From positions 1-50,199 of the forward strand of contig JAIXMX010000011.1 in assembly GCA_020328155.1 (NCBI GenBank): a stretch of 50,199 nucleotides of DNA. Direction: 5' to 3'. Position 1 is the first letter of the stretch. Each line of letters begins with the position of its first letter. The notes beneath the pieces are model-generated. The model ran no database searches and was not told where the DNA came from. It worked only from the letters and a program-made list of their open reading frames with translations. Origin of the DNA: Candidatus Endomicrobiellum agilis (GTDB taxonomy: Bacteria; Elusimicrobiota; Endomicrobiia; Endomicrobiales; Endomicrobiaceae). The position numbers were made by a program, and so were the translations under genes. Below are positions 40,911-50,154 of this stretch, one piece after another.

Positions 40911-40942
40911 GGGGACTGTAAAATTTTTAGGAATTCGCCAGA

Positions 40943-42346
40943 CTAAATGTACTCGTCACGTATGCCGTTATCTACGTTCTTGAAAAACGTCTCCAGCGCA
41001 TTAAGTCCCGCTCCGTCAAGCTTTGTTTTACGCTCTTCAATAAGCTTATATCCTAATTCTTTTATTTCGGGTTCTGCAAAATCTTCAAGATATTCTTTTA
41101 AAGTAACCAAAGCGTTTATATCGCACATATGTTTTATTTTGCCGGGTTTTGCCAAATCCATGAAATGTTCGCCCGTTCTATTTTTACGATAACACGCGGC
41201 GCAAAAACTAGGTATAAATCCCTGCAGGAGCAACGATTTCACTATCTCGTCAAGAGTACGCTGATCGTTTAGACTGAACTGTCTTTCAAGTTTATTGTTA
41301 TGAGGAGTTACTACCGAATCGTCTTCATATCCGCCGGGAGTAACCCTTGATTCCGCGCTTATCTGAGAAACACCCAGATTTACAAGAACGTCCCTTAGGT
41401 TTGCAGTTTCTCTAGTTGACATTATTATTCCGGTGTAAGGAACAGAAAGTCTTAAAACAGCTACTAATTTTTTAAATTCTTCATCTGTAAGCGGATATTC
41501 CGGGTTTGAAGCGTACGCAGATCCCGGCGCCGGCTCAATGCGTGGAACTGAAATAGTGTGAGGTCCTACGCCGTAAGTTTTTTCAAGATATTCCACATGC
41601 ATAAGCATCGCAAGAATCTCAAAACGGTGATCGTAAAGACCCAACAGCGGTCCTATTCCAACATCGTCGATCTCCGCTTTAAACGCATTATCCACTGCGT
41701 CCAGACGATTGTCAGGATCAGATTTTGCACCCGCAGTATGAAGTTTCTTGTAAGTTCCTTCGTGATACGTTTCCTGAAATATCTGATATGTGCCTATACC
41801 AGCTTCCTTTAATTTTTTAAAATCGTCGACACTCATCGGAGCGACATTTATGTTTACTCTTTTTATTTTATTTCCTTTGTAATCCGCACTGTAAATCGCT
41901 TTAACTGCACCGACGTAATAATCCGTATTTTCTTTTGAAGAGGACATTTCTCCCGCAACCATCAAAATGCGTTTATGACCTCTCTTGAGAAGTATTTCTG
42001 TTTGTTCTTTTATTTCCTGAAACGTAAGCTTTTTTCTAACGGTAAGTTTATTGTTTGACGCAAAACCGCAATAAAGGCAGCTATTTGCGCAAACATTGCT
42101 TATATAGAGAGGCACAAACATTACAACACGTTTGCCGTATATGGTATTTTTCACATAGGAGGCGGCGTCGTAGATTTTTTTAAGAAGCGCAGAATCGGTT
42201 ACAGACAAAAGTTTTGCAGACTCTTCCAAAGTAAGTCTTTTCAACTGTCTTGCCTTTTCTAAAACACTGTCAATTTCTTTTTCAGACGCTTCTATCTCAA
42301 GAAAAGAATTTACTCTTGCTTCATCCACGTGTTTCACTTCATCCAC
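40943..42346 (-). CDS. hydG: [FeFe] hydrogenase maturase HydG
   Basis: The protein has 467 residues. It is a radical-SAM tyrosine lyase that makes the CO and CN ligands of the hydrogenase H-cluster. The radical-SAM cluster motif CX3CX2C is CANSCLYC. The C-terminal CX2CX22C motif (FCAACY ... HMCDIN) binds the auxiliary cluster and separates HydG from ThiH. The start is GTG 42346 (AAGGTGG adjoining) or GTG 42337. It is preceded by thrS 35 bp upstream and followed by a terminator. No hydE, hydF or hydrogenase gene is in the window, so partners must lie elsewhere. Confidence 0.95.
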   Translation of the reverse strand: MDEVKHVDEARVNSFLEIEASEKEIDSVLEKARQLKRLTLEESAKLLSVTDSALLKKIYDAASYVKNTIYGKRVVMFVPLYISNVCANSCLYCGFASNNKLTVRKKLTFQEIKEQTEILLKRGHKRILMVAGEMSSSKENTDYYVGAVKAIYSADYKGNKIKRVNINVAPMSVDDFKKLKEAGIGTYQIFQETYHEGTYKKLHTAGAKSDPDNRLDAVDNAFKAEIDDVGIGPLLGLYDHRFEILAMLMHVEYLEKTYGVGPHTISVPRIEPAPGSAYASNPEYPLTDEEFKKLVAVLRLSVPYTGIIMSTRETANLRDVLVNLGVSQISAESRVTPGGYEDDSVVTPHNNKLERQFSLNDQRTLDEIVKSLLLQGFIPSFCAACYRKNRTGEHFMDLAKPGKIKHMCDINALVTLKEYLEDFAEPEIKELGYKLIEERKTKLDGAGLNALETFFKNVDNGIRDEYI

Positions 42347-42381
42347 CCACCTTATATTTACGACATTTATGTAAAAAACGC

Positions 42382-44121
42382 CTATAAATCGTTCACTCCA
42401 TAGGCACTTTTTTCTTTTATAAGAGAAATAAAATTATCAATTGCCATAACTCCCAAATCTCTATTGCCTCTTGCTCTTACGGAAACCGCGCCCGCAGCTT
42501 TTTCTTTATTTCCCACAACCGCCACATAGGGAATCTTCTGCATTACATTTTCTCTTATTTTATGTCCGATCTTTTCATTTCTGCCGTCAAAAATAACTCT
42601 CACATCGTTCTTTTTCAACTCTCTCAACAATTTTATGCAGAACTCATGCTGCTCCGCGTTGATATTTGTCAACGCGACCTGAACAGGAGAAAGCCAAACA
42701 GGAAGAGCGCCTGCATAATGTTCTAAAAGAACGCCTATAAATCTCTCTAAAGATCCCAACAACGCTCTGTGAATCATATAAGGTCTTGCTTTTTTGCCCG
42801 ATGAATCAATATAAAAAATATCAAATCTTTCAGGAAGGTTGAAATCAAATTGTATTGTTGAACATTGCCAGAGTCTTCCTAAAGCGTCTTTTATCTTAAT
42901 GTCGATTTTCGGACCGTAAAAAGCTCCGCCACCTTCGTCAACTTCATAGTCGTATCTCGTTTTTTTCAAAGCGTTCTCAATAGAATTTTGCGCTTTTTCC
43001 CAATCTTCTATTTCGCCCACATATTTTTTTTCAGGTCTTGTGGCAAGATATATTTTATATTCACTAAATCCAAAATCTTTAAGACAGTTTATCGCCATGC
43101 TAAAAACTTTGAGCATTTCCTCTTCAAGCTGTTCCGGGGCAACGATAACATGCCCGTCGTCCTGAGTAAATCCCCTGACTCTTAATAGTCCGTGTAAAAC
43201 GCCAGATTTTTCAAATCTGTAAACCGTGCCAAGCTCTGCATATCTCACCGGGAGTTCTCTATAAGAATGAAGTTTTGTTTTATATATCATTAAGTGCATA
43301 GGACAGTTCATAGGTTTTACTCGGTACGGTTTTCCCTCTATTTCCATAGGCGCATACATATTTTCAGAATAAGTCTGCAAATGACCGCTTATTCTAAAAA
43401 GTTCCTCGCTTGCAATATGCGGCGTAAATAGAATATCGTAACCGTTGTCAATATGGAACTTTTTAAAATAACTCTCAATAGTATCTCTCAAAAGCGCGCC
43501 TTTCGGATGCCATAGAACCAAACCGCCTCCGACAGCCTCGTTGACGCTGAACAAATCCAAATCTTTCCCAAGCTTTCTATGATCCCTTTTTTGAGCTTCT
43601 TCAATTTTAGCCAGATAACCGTCAACATCTTCTTTTGTAAAGAACGCCGTTCCATAAATTCTCTGGAGCTGTTCCCTCGAAGAATCGCCTCTCCAATAAG
43701 CGCCTGCAACGGAAAGAAGCTTGAAATATTTGAGTTTTCCGGTTGAACTTATATGAGGACCTTTGCACAAATCCGTGAAATTTCCTGACTTGTACACACT
43801 TACTTCGTCGCCATCTATTTGAGAAGCTATTTCGGCTTTATATTTCTCGCCTTTTTCCCGAAAATCTTTAACGGCTCGGTCCTTAGGCACAGAAGAATGT
43901 ATAAAAGGATGGTCCTCTTTTATTATCTCTCCCATTTTTTCTTCAATTTTTGTCAAATCGTCGAGAGTAAAAGATTCTGCCCTGTCAAAATCGTAATAAA
44001 ATCCGTCTTCTATAAACGGACCTATCGCGACTTTTGTTCCGGGAAAAAGCTCTGTAACGGCTGCTGCCATTATATGCGCCGCAGAATGTCTTAAAATATC
44101 CAATGATTTTTGTTCTTTCAT
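42382..44121 (-). CDS. thrS: Threonyl-tRNA synthetase lacking the TGS domain
   Basis: The protein has 579 residues, a class II synthetase. The editing domain (N2) begins almost at residue 1 with LRHSAAHIM and continues through DLCKGPHI and GAYWRGDS. The catalytic core has the zinc ligand Cys in PMNCPMHL, a His in FTQDDGHV, and motif 3 IHRALLGSLERF. The C-terminal anticodon domain is present. The N-terminal TGS domain of the E. coli enzyme (about 60 residues) is missing, and no room for it exists upstream. I used ATG 44121; an in-frame TTG at 44151 would add 10 residues. It shows no ribosome site but has TATAAT 6 bases upstream. Confidence 0.95.
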   Translation of the reverse strand: MKEQKSLDILRHSAAHIMAAAVTELFPGTKVAIGPFIEDGFYYDFDRAESFTLDDLTKIEEKMGEIIKEDHPFIHSSVPKDRAVKDFREKGEKYKAEIASQIDGDEVSVYKSGNFTDLCKGPHISSTGKLKYFKLLSVAGAYWRGDSSREQLQRIYGTAFFTKEDVDGYLAKIEEAQKRDHRKLGKDLDLFSVNEAVGGGLVLWHPKGALLRDTIESYFKKFHIDNGYDILFTPHIASEELFRISGHLQTYSENMYAPMEIEGKPYRVKPMNCPMHLMIYKTKLHSYRELPVRYAELGTVYRFEKSGVLHGLLRVRGFTQDDGHVIVAPEQLEEEMLKVFSMAINCLKDFGFSEYKIYLATRPEKKYVGEIEDWEKAQNSIENALKKTRYDYEVDEGGGAFYGPKIDIKIKDALGRLWQCSTIQFDFNLPERFDIFYIDSSGKKARPYMIHRALLGSLERFIGVLLEHYAGALPVWLSPVQVALTNINAEQHEFCIKLLRELKKNDVRVIFDGRNEKIGHKIRENVMQKIPYVAVVGNKEKAAGAVSVRARGNRDLGVMAIDNFISLIKEKSAYGVNDL

Positions 44122-44127
44122 TTGTCT

Positions 44128-44133
44128 ATTATA
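44128..44133 (-). promoter_or_regulatory. Perfect -10 box directly before thrS
   Basis: TATAAT on the minus strand ends 6 bases before ATG 44121, so transcription would begin at or next to the start codon. No Shine-Dalgarno is present. The -35 region (CTTATT at 17 bp) is poor, so this is suggestive only. Confidence 0.3.
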
Positions 44134-44278
44134 CAATTTTTTTATGTGCAAATAAGTCCCAAACCTTTCTTTTCCCTCTATGTTTGTATTTTTATTTCAA
44201 ATATAATTTTATTTTCTACTTCCGCCATTCTTTATTTATTTTAAGAAAAACGCCGACAGAAAATGGCAACTTGACAAT

Positions 44279-46393
44279 TCAATACCGCAGAACCGAAAAA
44301 TCTATAAATTGCTCAAATATATTTTTTATATAATTTAAAAGAGAAATTCTGTTTAATTTTACAGCTTCATTTTCTGCCATCACCATAACTTCTTCAAAAA
44401 AAGCGTCAATCGACGGCTTTATCTCCGATACTTTATCAAAAACTTCATTATATCCGCTTTTCGACACGTAATTCTCAACTTCTGTTTTTACTTTTTTAGC
44501 AACGGCGTAAAGCGCCGTTTCGGCAGTTTCAACAAGCAAATCCTCGTTTACTGCTCCGGGAACGCTGATTTTTTGCTTTTCCGCTTGATTTACAATGTTA
44601 TTTATTCTCTTAAATACAGCCGCAATAGACAAAAAATCCCCTCTTTGTCTAGCGCTACGCAAAGCATCAAGCTTAGGTCGCAAAGAACCCAATGTTTCCA
44701 ATTTATTAGCCGTCGAGGCATTCGCAACAGCTTTTATTTCATCTGAATTATATCCTTCAGTCTCAAAAAAATTTTCTATTCTCTGTCGAAAGAATTTAAG
44801 AAGTCTCTCGTAAGCATCTTTTGATTTCGGATGATTTTTCACATTCTCAGGCAAAAATTCAAAAACTTTTTCAACAGCGCCCGTTAAATCGCATTTAGGC
44901 AGTTCTTTCATCGCCACTTTTATAAAACCTGTCCCGGCTCTTTTTATCCCGTAAGGATCCGCAGACCCTGACGGCTCAAGCCCTATTGAAAAAAACGCCG
45001 CTAAGGTATCTATTTTATCAGACAAGGATATCAAAGACGACACCGGACACGACGGAAGTCTTCCCGAAGCGCTTAACGGCCAGTAATGCTGCTCCATTGA
45101 CGCGGCAACATCTATGCTTTCGCCCAACTTAAGAGCATAAATTCTTCCCATCACGCCTTGAAGCTCTGGATACTCAAAAACCATTTCGCTTACCAAATCG
45201 GCTTTTGAAAACATCGCCGCTCTTTCAAGAGCGCCGCTGTCAATTCTCATATTGAATTCTTCGTTAAAAAGCGCCGCTATTTGTTTAACGCGTCCTACTT
45301 TTTCATAAACCGTTCCGATTTCCTTATGGAAAACGACACCTTTTAATTTTTCTATATTTGCGCCAAGCCCTTTTTTCAAATCGTTGCGGTAAAAAAACTC
45401 AGCGTCGGCAAGTCTTGCAGCAACAACTCTTTCATATCCCTCTCTCGCAATTTCCAGATATTTTGCAACGCCGTTTTTAACGCCGATAAAATAATTCGAA
45501 AATTTGCCGTTTTTATCGTTTACCGCAAAACATTTTTGGCTTTTTTTCATGCACACAGTAAGAACTTCTTCCGGTAAATCGAGATATTTTCCGCCAAAAG
45601 CACAAAGTATTGCCGAAGGATACTCAACCAGATAATTCACATTGTCAACAAGTTCTTCGTCAAGTATCGCGCTGCCGATATTTTCAGCGACCGATTTTAT
45701 AGATTTTTTTATTTCTTCGCGTCTTTCTCTCTGGTTGACAATCACAGATTTATCCTTCATTGTCAAAAGATAATTTTCAGGCAAATCTATTTTTATTTTA
45801 CCATCATCACGCGTATGAAGCCCCGTAGTCCAATTTGAAGAATCAACATCCGCAAGTTTAAATTTAATTACCTCTTTCCCGTAAAGCGCGATTATATTTC
45901 TTATGGGCCTTGCGAATTTAAAACCGCTTTCCTCCCATATCATTGTCTTAGGGAAAGATATATTCTTTATTATCTCAGGAAAAATTACAGCCAAAAGCTT
46001 TCCTGTTTTTTCGCCTTTAGTTTTTTTAGTAAAAAAAAGATACTCGCCTTTTTCTGTCGTCTTCACGGAAAGTTTTTCTGGAATTAAGCCGTTTTTTGAA
46101 GCAAAACCCACAGCCGCTTGCGTATATCCGCCATGAGTATCTTTTGCCACTTTCAAAGATGGTCCTAAAATCTCTTCAGTTTTACCATCACTTTCTGAAG
46201 AAAGATTCTCCACCATAAGCACAAGTCTTCTAGGCGTGGCGTAAGTTTTAAGCGCGCCGTATCTCAACATTGAAGAATTAAAGGCTTTCAACGCATAATC
46301 TTCCATCTGTTTCAAAGCCGGTTCAATATATGAAGACGGAATTTCTTCCGCGCCTATTTCTAGCAAAGCGTTTTTTATATCCTCAACAGCCAT
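44279..46393 (-). CDS. glyS: Glycyl-tRNA synthetase beta subunit
   Basis: The protein has 704 residues and is the tRNA-binding subunit of the alpha2beta2 enzyme. The N-terminal LLEIGAEEIPSSYI is the family signature; RPIRNIIALYG, LVEYPSAILCAFGG, and DKIDTLAAFFSIG in the HD-like domain are also typical. A C-terminal anticodon-binding helical domain ends the protein. GGAGCGG precedes ATG 46393. It follows glyQ by 61 bp, and the pair forms an operon. Confidence 0.97.
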   Translation of the reverse strand: MAVEDIKNALLEIGAEEIPSSYIEPALKQMEDYALKAFNSSMLRYGALKTYATPRRLVLMVENLSSESDGKTEEILGPSLKVAKDTHGGYTQAAVGFASKNGLIPEKLSVKTTEKGEYLFFTKKTKGEKTGKLLAVIFPEIIKNISFPKTMIWEESGFKFARPIRNIIALYGKEVIKFKLADVDSSNWTTGLHTRDDGKIKIDLPENYLLTMKDKSVIVNQRERREEIKKSIKSVAENIGSAILDEELVDNVNYLVEYPSAILCAFGGKYLDLPEEVLTVCMKKSQKCFAVNDKNGKFSNYFIGVKNGVAKYLEIAREGYERVVAARLADAEFFYRNDLKKGLGANIEKLKGVVFHKEIGTVYEKVGRVKQIAALFNEEFNMRIDSGALERAAMFSKADLVSEMVFEYPELQGVMGRIYALKLGESIDVAASMEQHYWPLSASGRLPSCPVSSLISLSDKIDTLAAFFSIGLEPSGSADPYGIKRAGTGFIKVAMKELPKCDLTGAVEKVFEFLPENVKNHPKSKDAYERLLKFFRQRIENFFETEGYNSDEIKAVANASTANKLETLGSLRPKLDALRSARQRGDFLSIAAVFKRINNIVNQAEKQKISVPGAVNEDLLVETAETALYAVAKKVKTEVENYVSKSGYNEVFDKVSEIKPSIDAFFEEVMVMAENEAVKLNRISLLNYIKNIFEQFIDFSVLRY

Positions 46394-46454
46394 TTTCCGC
46401 TCCGTATTTATCTAAAATAAAAATTTCTTTTAGGCTTCTCGTACTACTTACAAG

Positions 46455-47309
46455 TTATTTTTTTAATATCGCTTCGGAATTCAAATACTCTTTAGCGACA
46501 ATTCCTGTTATTGTGCGCACCCTTAAAATATAACCAACTCTTTCAGAAACTGAAATGGCGCCTCTTGCGTCAAGCAAGTTAAACAAGTGCGAACATTTAA
46601 CAACCGCATCATAAGCAGGAATCGGAAAATGCATTTGGACAAGTCTTTCAGCCTCTTTTTCCCATTCGTCAAAATGTCTTTTTAACATACCGACATCTGC
46701 TGTTTCAAAATTATAAAAAGACCACTGCTTTTCATCTTCAAGATGAACTTCGCCGTAAGTCACTTTGTCATTCCACTGCAAATCGTAAACACTGTTTTTC
46801 TTTTGAACATACATCGCAAGTCTTTCAGTTCCATACGTAATTTCAACGGAAATCGGATTTAAATCGATGCCGCCAACCTGCTGGAAATACGTAAACTGTG
46901 TCGCTTCCATACCGTCAATCCACACTTCCCAACCAAGTCCCCACGCGCCGAGCGTCGGAGATTCCCAGTCGTCTTCAACAAATCTTACATCGTGTTTTTT
47001 CGGATCAAGTCCCACAGCTTTTAAACTTTCCAAATAAATTCGCTGTATATTTTTGGGAGCGGGTTTCATAATAACTTGAAACTGGTAATAATGCTGGAGT
47101 CTGTTAGGATTTTCTCCGTATCTTCCATCGGCAGGTCTTCTGGAAGGCTCGATATAAGCTGCATTCCAAGGCTGCGGACCAAGAGAACGCAGGAACGTAG
47201 CGGGGTTAAATGTTCCCGCCCCTTTTTCCAAGTCGTAAGGCTGCCATATAAGACATCCTTTTTCCGCCCAGAACTTTTGCAAAATCATAATAATTTCCTG
47301 AAAATTCAT
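46455..47309 (-). CDS. glyQ: Glycyl-tRNA synthetase alpha subunit
   Basis: The protein has 284 residues and is the catalytic subunit, forming glycyl-adenylate. Family features are [52 protein letters not shown] and [21 protein letters not shown], all intact. GGGAG stands before ATG 47309. The gene is divergent from a dCMP deaminase gene across about 100 bp, which must hold both promoters. Confidence 0.98.
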   Translation of the reverse strand: MNFQEIIMILQKFWAEKGCLIWQPYDLEKGAGTFNPATFLRSLGPQPWNAAYIEPSRRPADGRYGENPNRLQHYYQFQVIMKPAPKNIQRIYLESLKAVGLDPKKHDVRFVEDDWESPTLGAWGLGWEVWIDGMEATQFTYFQQVGGIDLNPISVEITYGTERLAMYVQKKNSVYDLQWNDKVTYGEVHLEDEKQWSFYNFETADVGMLKRHFDEWEKEAERLVQMHFPIPAYDAVVKCSHLFNLLDARGAISVSERVGYILRVRTITGIVAKEYLNSEAILKK

Positions 47310-47411
47310 ATAATCTCCCGATTTTTACGCAATTATTATAGATGAGTATTTTAGCAAAAAAAACATATTTGACCCTAGCATTATTTTTTTAGTTTAATAT
47401 TTGACACAAAA

Positions 47412-47903
47412 ATGGAAAAAACTACAACGCACAGTCGTCCGTCTTGGGACGAATACTTTATGAAGCTCGCGTGGCTTGTCTCCGAAAGATCAACGTGCAT
47501 ACGACATCACGTCGGGGCAGTCGTCGTAAGAGATAAAAGAATTTTAACGACGGGCTATAACGGAGCTGCCACAGGAACGCTGGATTGCATGTCTCTGGGC
47601 TGCTTAAGAAACACGCTCAATATCCCTTCCGGACAAAGACACGAAATATGCAGAGCGATCCACGCCGAACAAAATGCAATTATACAGGGCGGGTATCACG
47701 GCATAAGCATCAAAGGTTCAACGCTTTACTGCACACATTCTCCGTGCGTATTATGTGCTAAAATGACAGTAAATGCAGGCATCAAAAGAGTTGTCACGGA
47801 TATTGAATATCCCGACAATACCTTTAAAGAACTCTTCTCAGAGACAAGAATAGAGTTTTCCACGTTGAAACTTGACAATTTCTCTATATGCCGGCTTCTA
47901 TAA
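47412..47903 (+). CDS. dCMP deaminase (ComEB-type)
   Basis: The protein has 163 residues and deaminates dCMP to dUMP, feeding thymidylate synthesis. The zinc site is CRAIHAEQNAI (His and catalytic Glu) and THSPCVLCAKM (two Cys). The N-terminal RPSWDEYFMKLAWLVSERSTC is the family start, and the cysteine-rich insertion TLDCMSLGC then HEIC binds a second zinc in some members. ATG 47412 has no clear ribosome site. A short GCCGG/CCGGC pair surrounds the stop codon and could be a weak terminator. Confidence 0.93.
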   Translation: MEKTTTHSRPSWDEYFMKLAWLVSERSTCIRHHVGAVVVRDKRILTTGYNGAATGTLDCMSLGCLRNTLNIPSGQRHEICRAIHAEQNAIIQGGYHGISIKGSTLYCTHSPCVLCAKMTVNAGIKRVVTDIEYPDNTFKELFSETRIEFSTLKLDNFSICRLL

Positions 47904-48375
47904 CCGGCTTTAGATAAGCTATCAGCATATTGAGAGTTTTAAGGTAAAAGCGGATTTCCTCAAACTCACGCAACTCTTAAAATCCAAGTTTCGCCAAAAA
48001 TTCACAAATTGTTCGGATTTTCATAAATGCGCTGCAAGCAGCAAAAACTTATATTTCGGATATACAAAGCGACTCTATATTAATTTTTTTCATTTTAAAC
48101 CTGCAGATGATTTTTATAAACCGGAGGAAACCTGCAGTTTCAACAAACGGCAAAGATTTTAAAACCCCACAGAACAGACGAATTTTCGGCAATTCAATTC
48201 CAAATGAGCAGCAGATATTTTAAAAGGCGGACTTGAAACAGTTTTTACTGACAAAAAGAACTGTTAAAAAACTCAAATTCAAGGCAGACAAAAGCAACGC
48301 CGCCACATAAAAACGCCTCTATAATGAAGCTGTTTCGTTTTTACGCCAAAGGCAGCGTTATTTGTCGTAAGACAA
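47904..48375. other. 470-bp gap with no supported gene
   Basis: Short interrupted frames only. A plus-strand frame just after the deaminase gene reads RVKADFLKLTQLLKSKF, faintly like the start of an S4-domain protein, but it ends quickly and lacks the following glycine-rich segment. A purine-rich CCGGAGGAAA near 48120 resembles a ribosome site with no frame behind it. Confidence 0.3.
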
Positions 48376-49017
48376 CTATAGAACTATATCAATTATATCT
48401 TTAGGAGTTTTAACCGTAAAGTCAGGGTTATACCGTCTTATTTGCTCTATGTCGGAGTAGCCGTATAGCACAGCTATTGACATTACCCCCGCGGCTTTAG
48501 CGGCTAAAAAATCGTTTGCGCTGTCGCCTATCATAACAGTTTTTGAAATATCAGAATTTGTAAGGCTTATTAAATCCGCAATCGGTTTAGGATCAGGTTT
48601 TTTCGCACCCGCGCTGTTCCCGCCCCATACTTTAACAAAATAATCAGAAATTCCCAACTTTTTTACAATCTTGCGAGAAAAATTTTCATCTTTATTGGAC
48701 AAAATCGCTTTCTTTTTATTTTTTAAAGCTTCAAGCATTTCTCCAACACCGTCATACATAATAGTAGTATCGGTTAAACACTGTCCGTAATAAAATTTAA
48801 ATTTCTCAAGAACTTCCAATCTGTCCATTCCTTTTTTTTCAGGAATAACTCTGTCCATAAGCGTGCTAGCACCGCTGCCAAGGCAAGAACGTACCTGTTC
48901 TACACGAAGACAATCAAAACCGTAATCTTTCCTAACCGAATTAACTGCTGACGCTATATCTCTTTGAGAATCAATAAGCGTTCCGTCTAAATCAAAAATT
49001 AAAAAACTAAAACTCAT
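48376..49017 (-). CDS. gph: HAD-family phosphatase, phosphoglycolate phosphatase-like
   Basis: The protein has 213 residues. The HAD nucleophile motif is FLIFDLDGTLIDS, motif II is KKKAILSNKD (Ser/Asn), motif III Lys is in GAKKPDPKPI, and motif IV is VMIGDSANDF. The cap is the C1 type of Gph and PPase relatives. Phosphoglycolate is the usual substrate for this subgroup, but HAD phosphatases are broad and substrate assignment is inferred. AAGGTGG precedes ATG 49017. Confidence 0.85.
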   Translation of the reverse strand: MSFSFLIFDLDGTLIDSQRDIASAVNSVRKDYGFDCLRVEQVRSCLGSGASTLMDRVIPEKKGMDRLEVLEKFKFYYGQCLTDTTIMYDGVGEMLEALKNKKKAILSNKDENFSRKIVKKLGISDYFVKVWGGNSAGAKKPDPKPIADLISLTNSDISKTVMIGDSANDFLAAKAAGVMSIAVLYGYSDIEQIRRYNPDFTVKTPKDIIDIVL

Positions 49018-49359
49018 ATTTTAAACCACCTTTACCATTCTAGGTATACACTTAGCAAATTATGAGCCTATCGCGTTTCTTTACCAAAATTTTAAAAACA
49101 ACACCTTATTAAACTCTTCTATGTTTGTCAAAAAAAAACGACATTATTCTTAAAATTAAAGCCAAAAGCACAACAGATATTCTCCAATCTTTCGAGACAT
49201 CGTTCGTCGCTTTGCTTTGCAATGATTACTCTCCCAATCATTACCAGCTTTCGCCCGAAATATATCCGATACTCTCTTTTTTATTAATAAATCCCTTGAG
49301 AGTATGAAAAAAAACTTTTTGGCTACACAATTTAAGCTGCAAATATTCATTTCGCGAAT
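49018..49359. other. Gap between gph and the helicase remnant
   Basis: AT-rich sequence with short overlapping frames on both strands. None has a ribosome site or a recognisable translation. A gph promoter should lie near its left end, but I cannot pick it. Confidence 0.35.
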
Positions 49360-49836
49360 TTATATAGCCTCAATCAAGAAATAGACGTACCCAACCAATC
49401 TCGTTAAGAACCTATCAATTACAGTTAAAATAATATAATACAAAAACTCGCCGACTCTACGAAACGATAGTTCATTCATATCTTTAATATCGCTATAAAG
49501 AACATTTATACCATAAATAATTTCTCTGTCAATACGATATGAATATGTCCGCGCTTTGGTGCTTTGACGGAAAAGTTACTCATCTATTGCCCTTATCACA
49601 AGAACAGACAGCTAAAATTAAAATCAACCTAACGACATAAAATAACTTAACTTAACTAATTTTACCGCTTGCTTCCACCTAAAAGGAATAGAACGCAAGA
49701 AAAATTCAGTTTGAATCTGAGTGGCTTGCGAATTATTCTTCATCAAAATAGCAAAATCAGAATAGTTTTGATTGAACTGTCATTTATACTTCAAAGTCTT
49801 ATCAGCGATAACAACAGATCTACGATAAGGATCCTC

Positions 49837-49889
49837 AAAACGCATTAAAGTAACAACCTTATCAGCAAAAGACTTCTACTTCTTCTAAG
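49837..49889. repeat. 53-bp direct repeat, copy 1
   Basis: This stretch begins AAAACGCATTAAAGTAACAA and is identical to 50147-50199. It lies inside the helicase remnant and encodes part of its EEVE/SFADKVVTLM segment on the minus strand. The second copy reaches the window edge, so the repeat may be longer. Confidence 0.95.
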
Positions 49890-50146
49890 AAAAAGACTTA
49901 GCGGCTTTAACGCCGTTGTCTTTAAGTCTGTTTGCCTTAAAAGAAAGACGCGGCTTCCCAAAAGAAAAGACAACCAGACTTAACGGATTTGCCTTTGCCG
50001 CGCCTCTTCCGTTAAGCAGGAGCTGCCTGTCCAAACAGGCGACTGCCCATTTAAATCCATAAAAGATATAAGAGGCTTTTTCTCGAGGGAGTTGCTTGCG
50101 TTTTACCAATAGTTGAAAACAGTTCTGGCTGTTTTCAACTATTGGT
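49890..50146. other. 257-bp GC-richer insert between the direct repeats
   Basis: The sequence is visibly GC-richer than its surroundings and contains small palindromes (GCAGGAGCTGC, CCTGT/ACAGG). A minus-strand frame across it stays open for about 70 codons, but the translation matches nothing I know and does not continue the helicase reading. It may be inserted or rearranged DNA. No transposase is visible. Confidence 0.35.
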
Positions 50147-50154
50147 AAAACGCA
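50097..50154. repeat. Perfect inverted repeat, 26-bp arms, 6-base loop
   Basis: The arms 50097-50122 and 50129-50154 are exact reverse complements (left arm starts TGCGTTTTACCAATAG), with loop TTCTGG. The right arm runs 8 bases into direct repeat copy 2. On RNA it would form a very stable hairpin, but it lacks a clear T-run. A recent template-switch duplication would also produce it. Confidence 0.95.

Noticed and set aside
40943-42346. ThiH (thiamine synthesis) as an alternative for HydG
   Set aside because: The C-terminal CX2CX22C cluster motif is present, which ThiH lacks.
49885-50109. 74-codon minus-strand frame taken as a gene
   Set aside because: It spans the inserted segment between the direct repeats, has no family match, and begins inside the palindrome.
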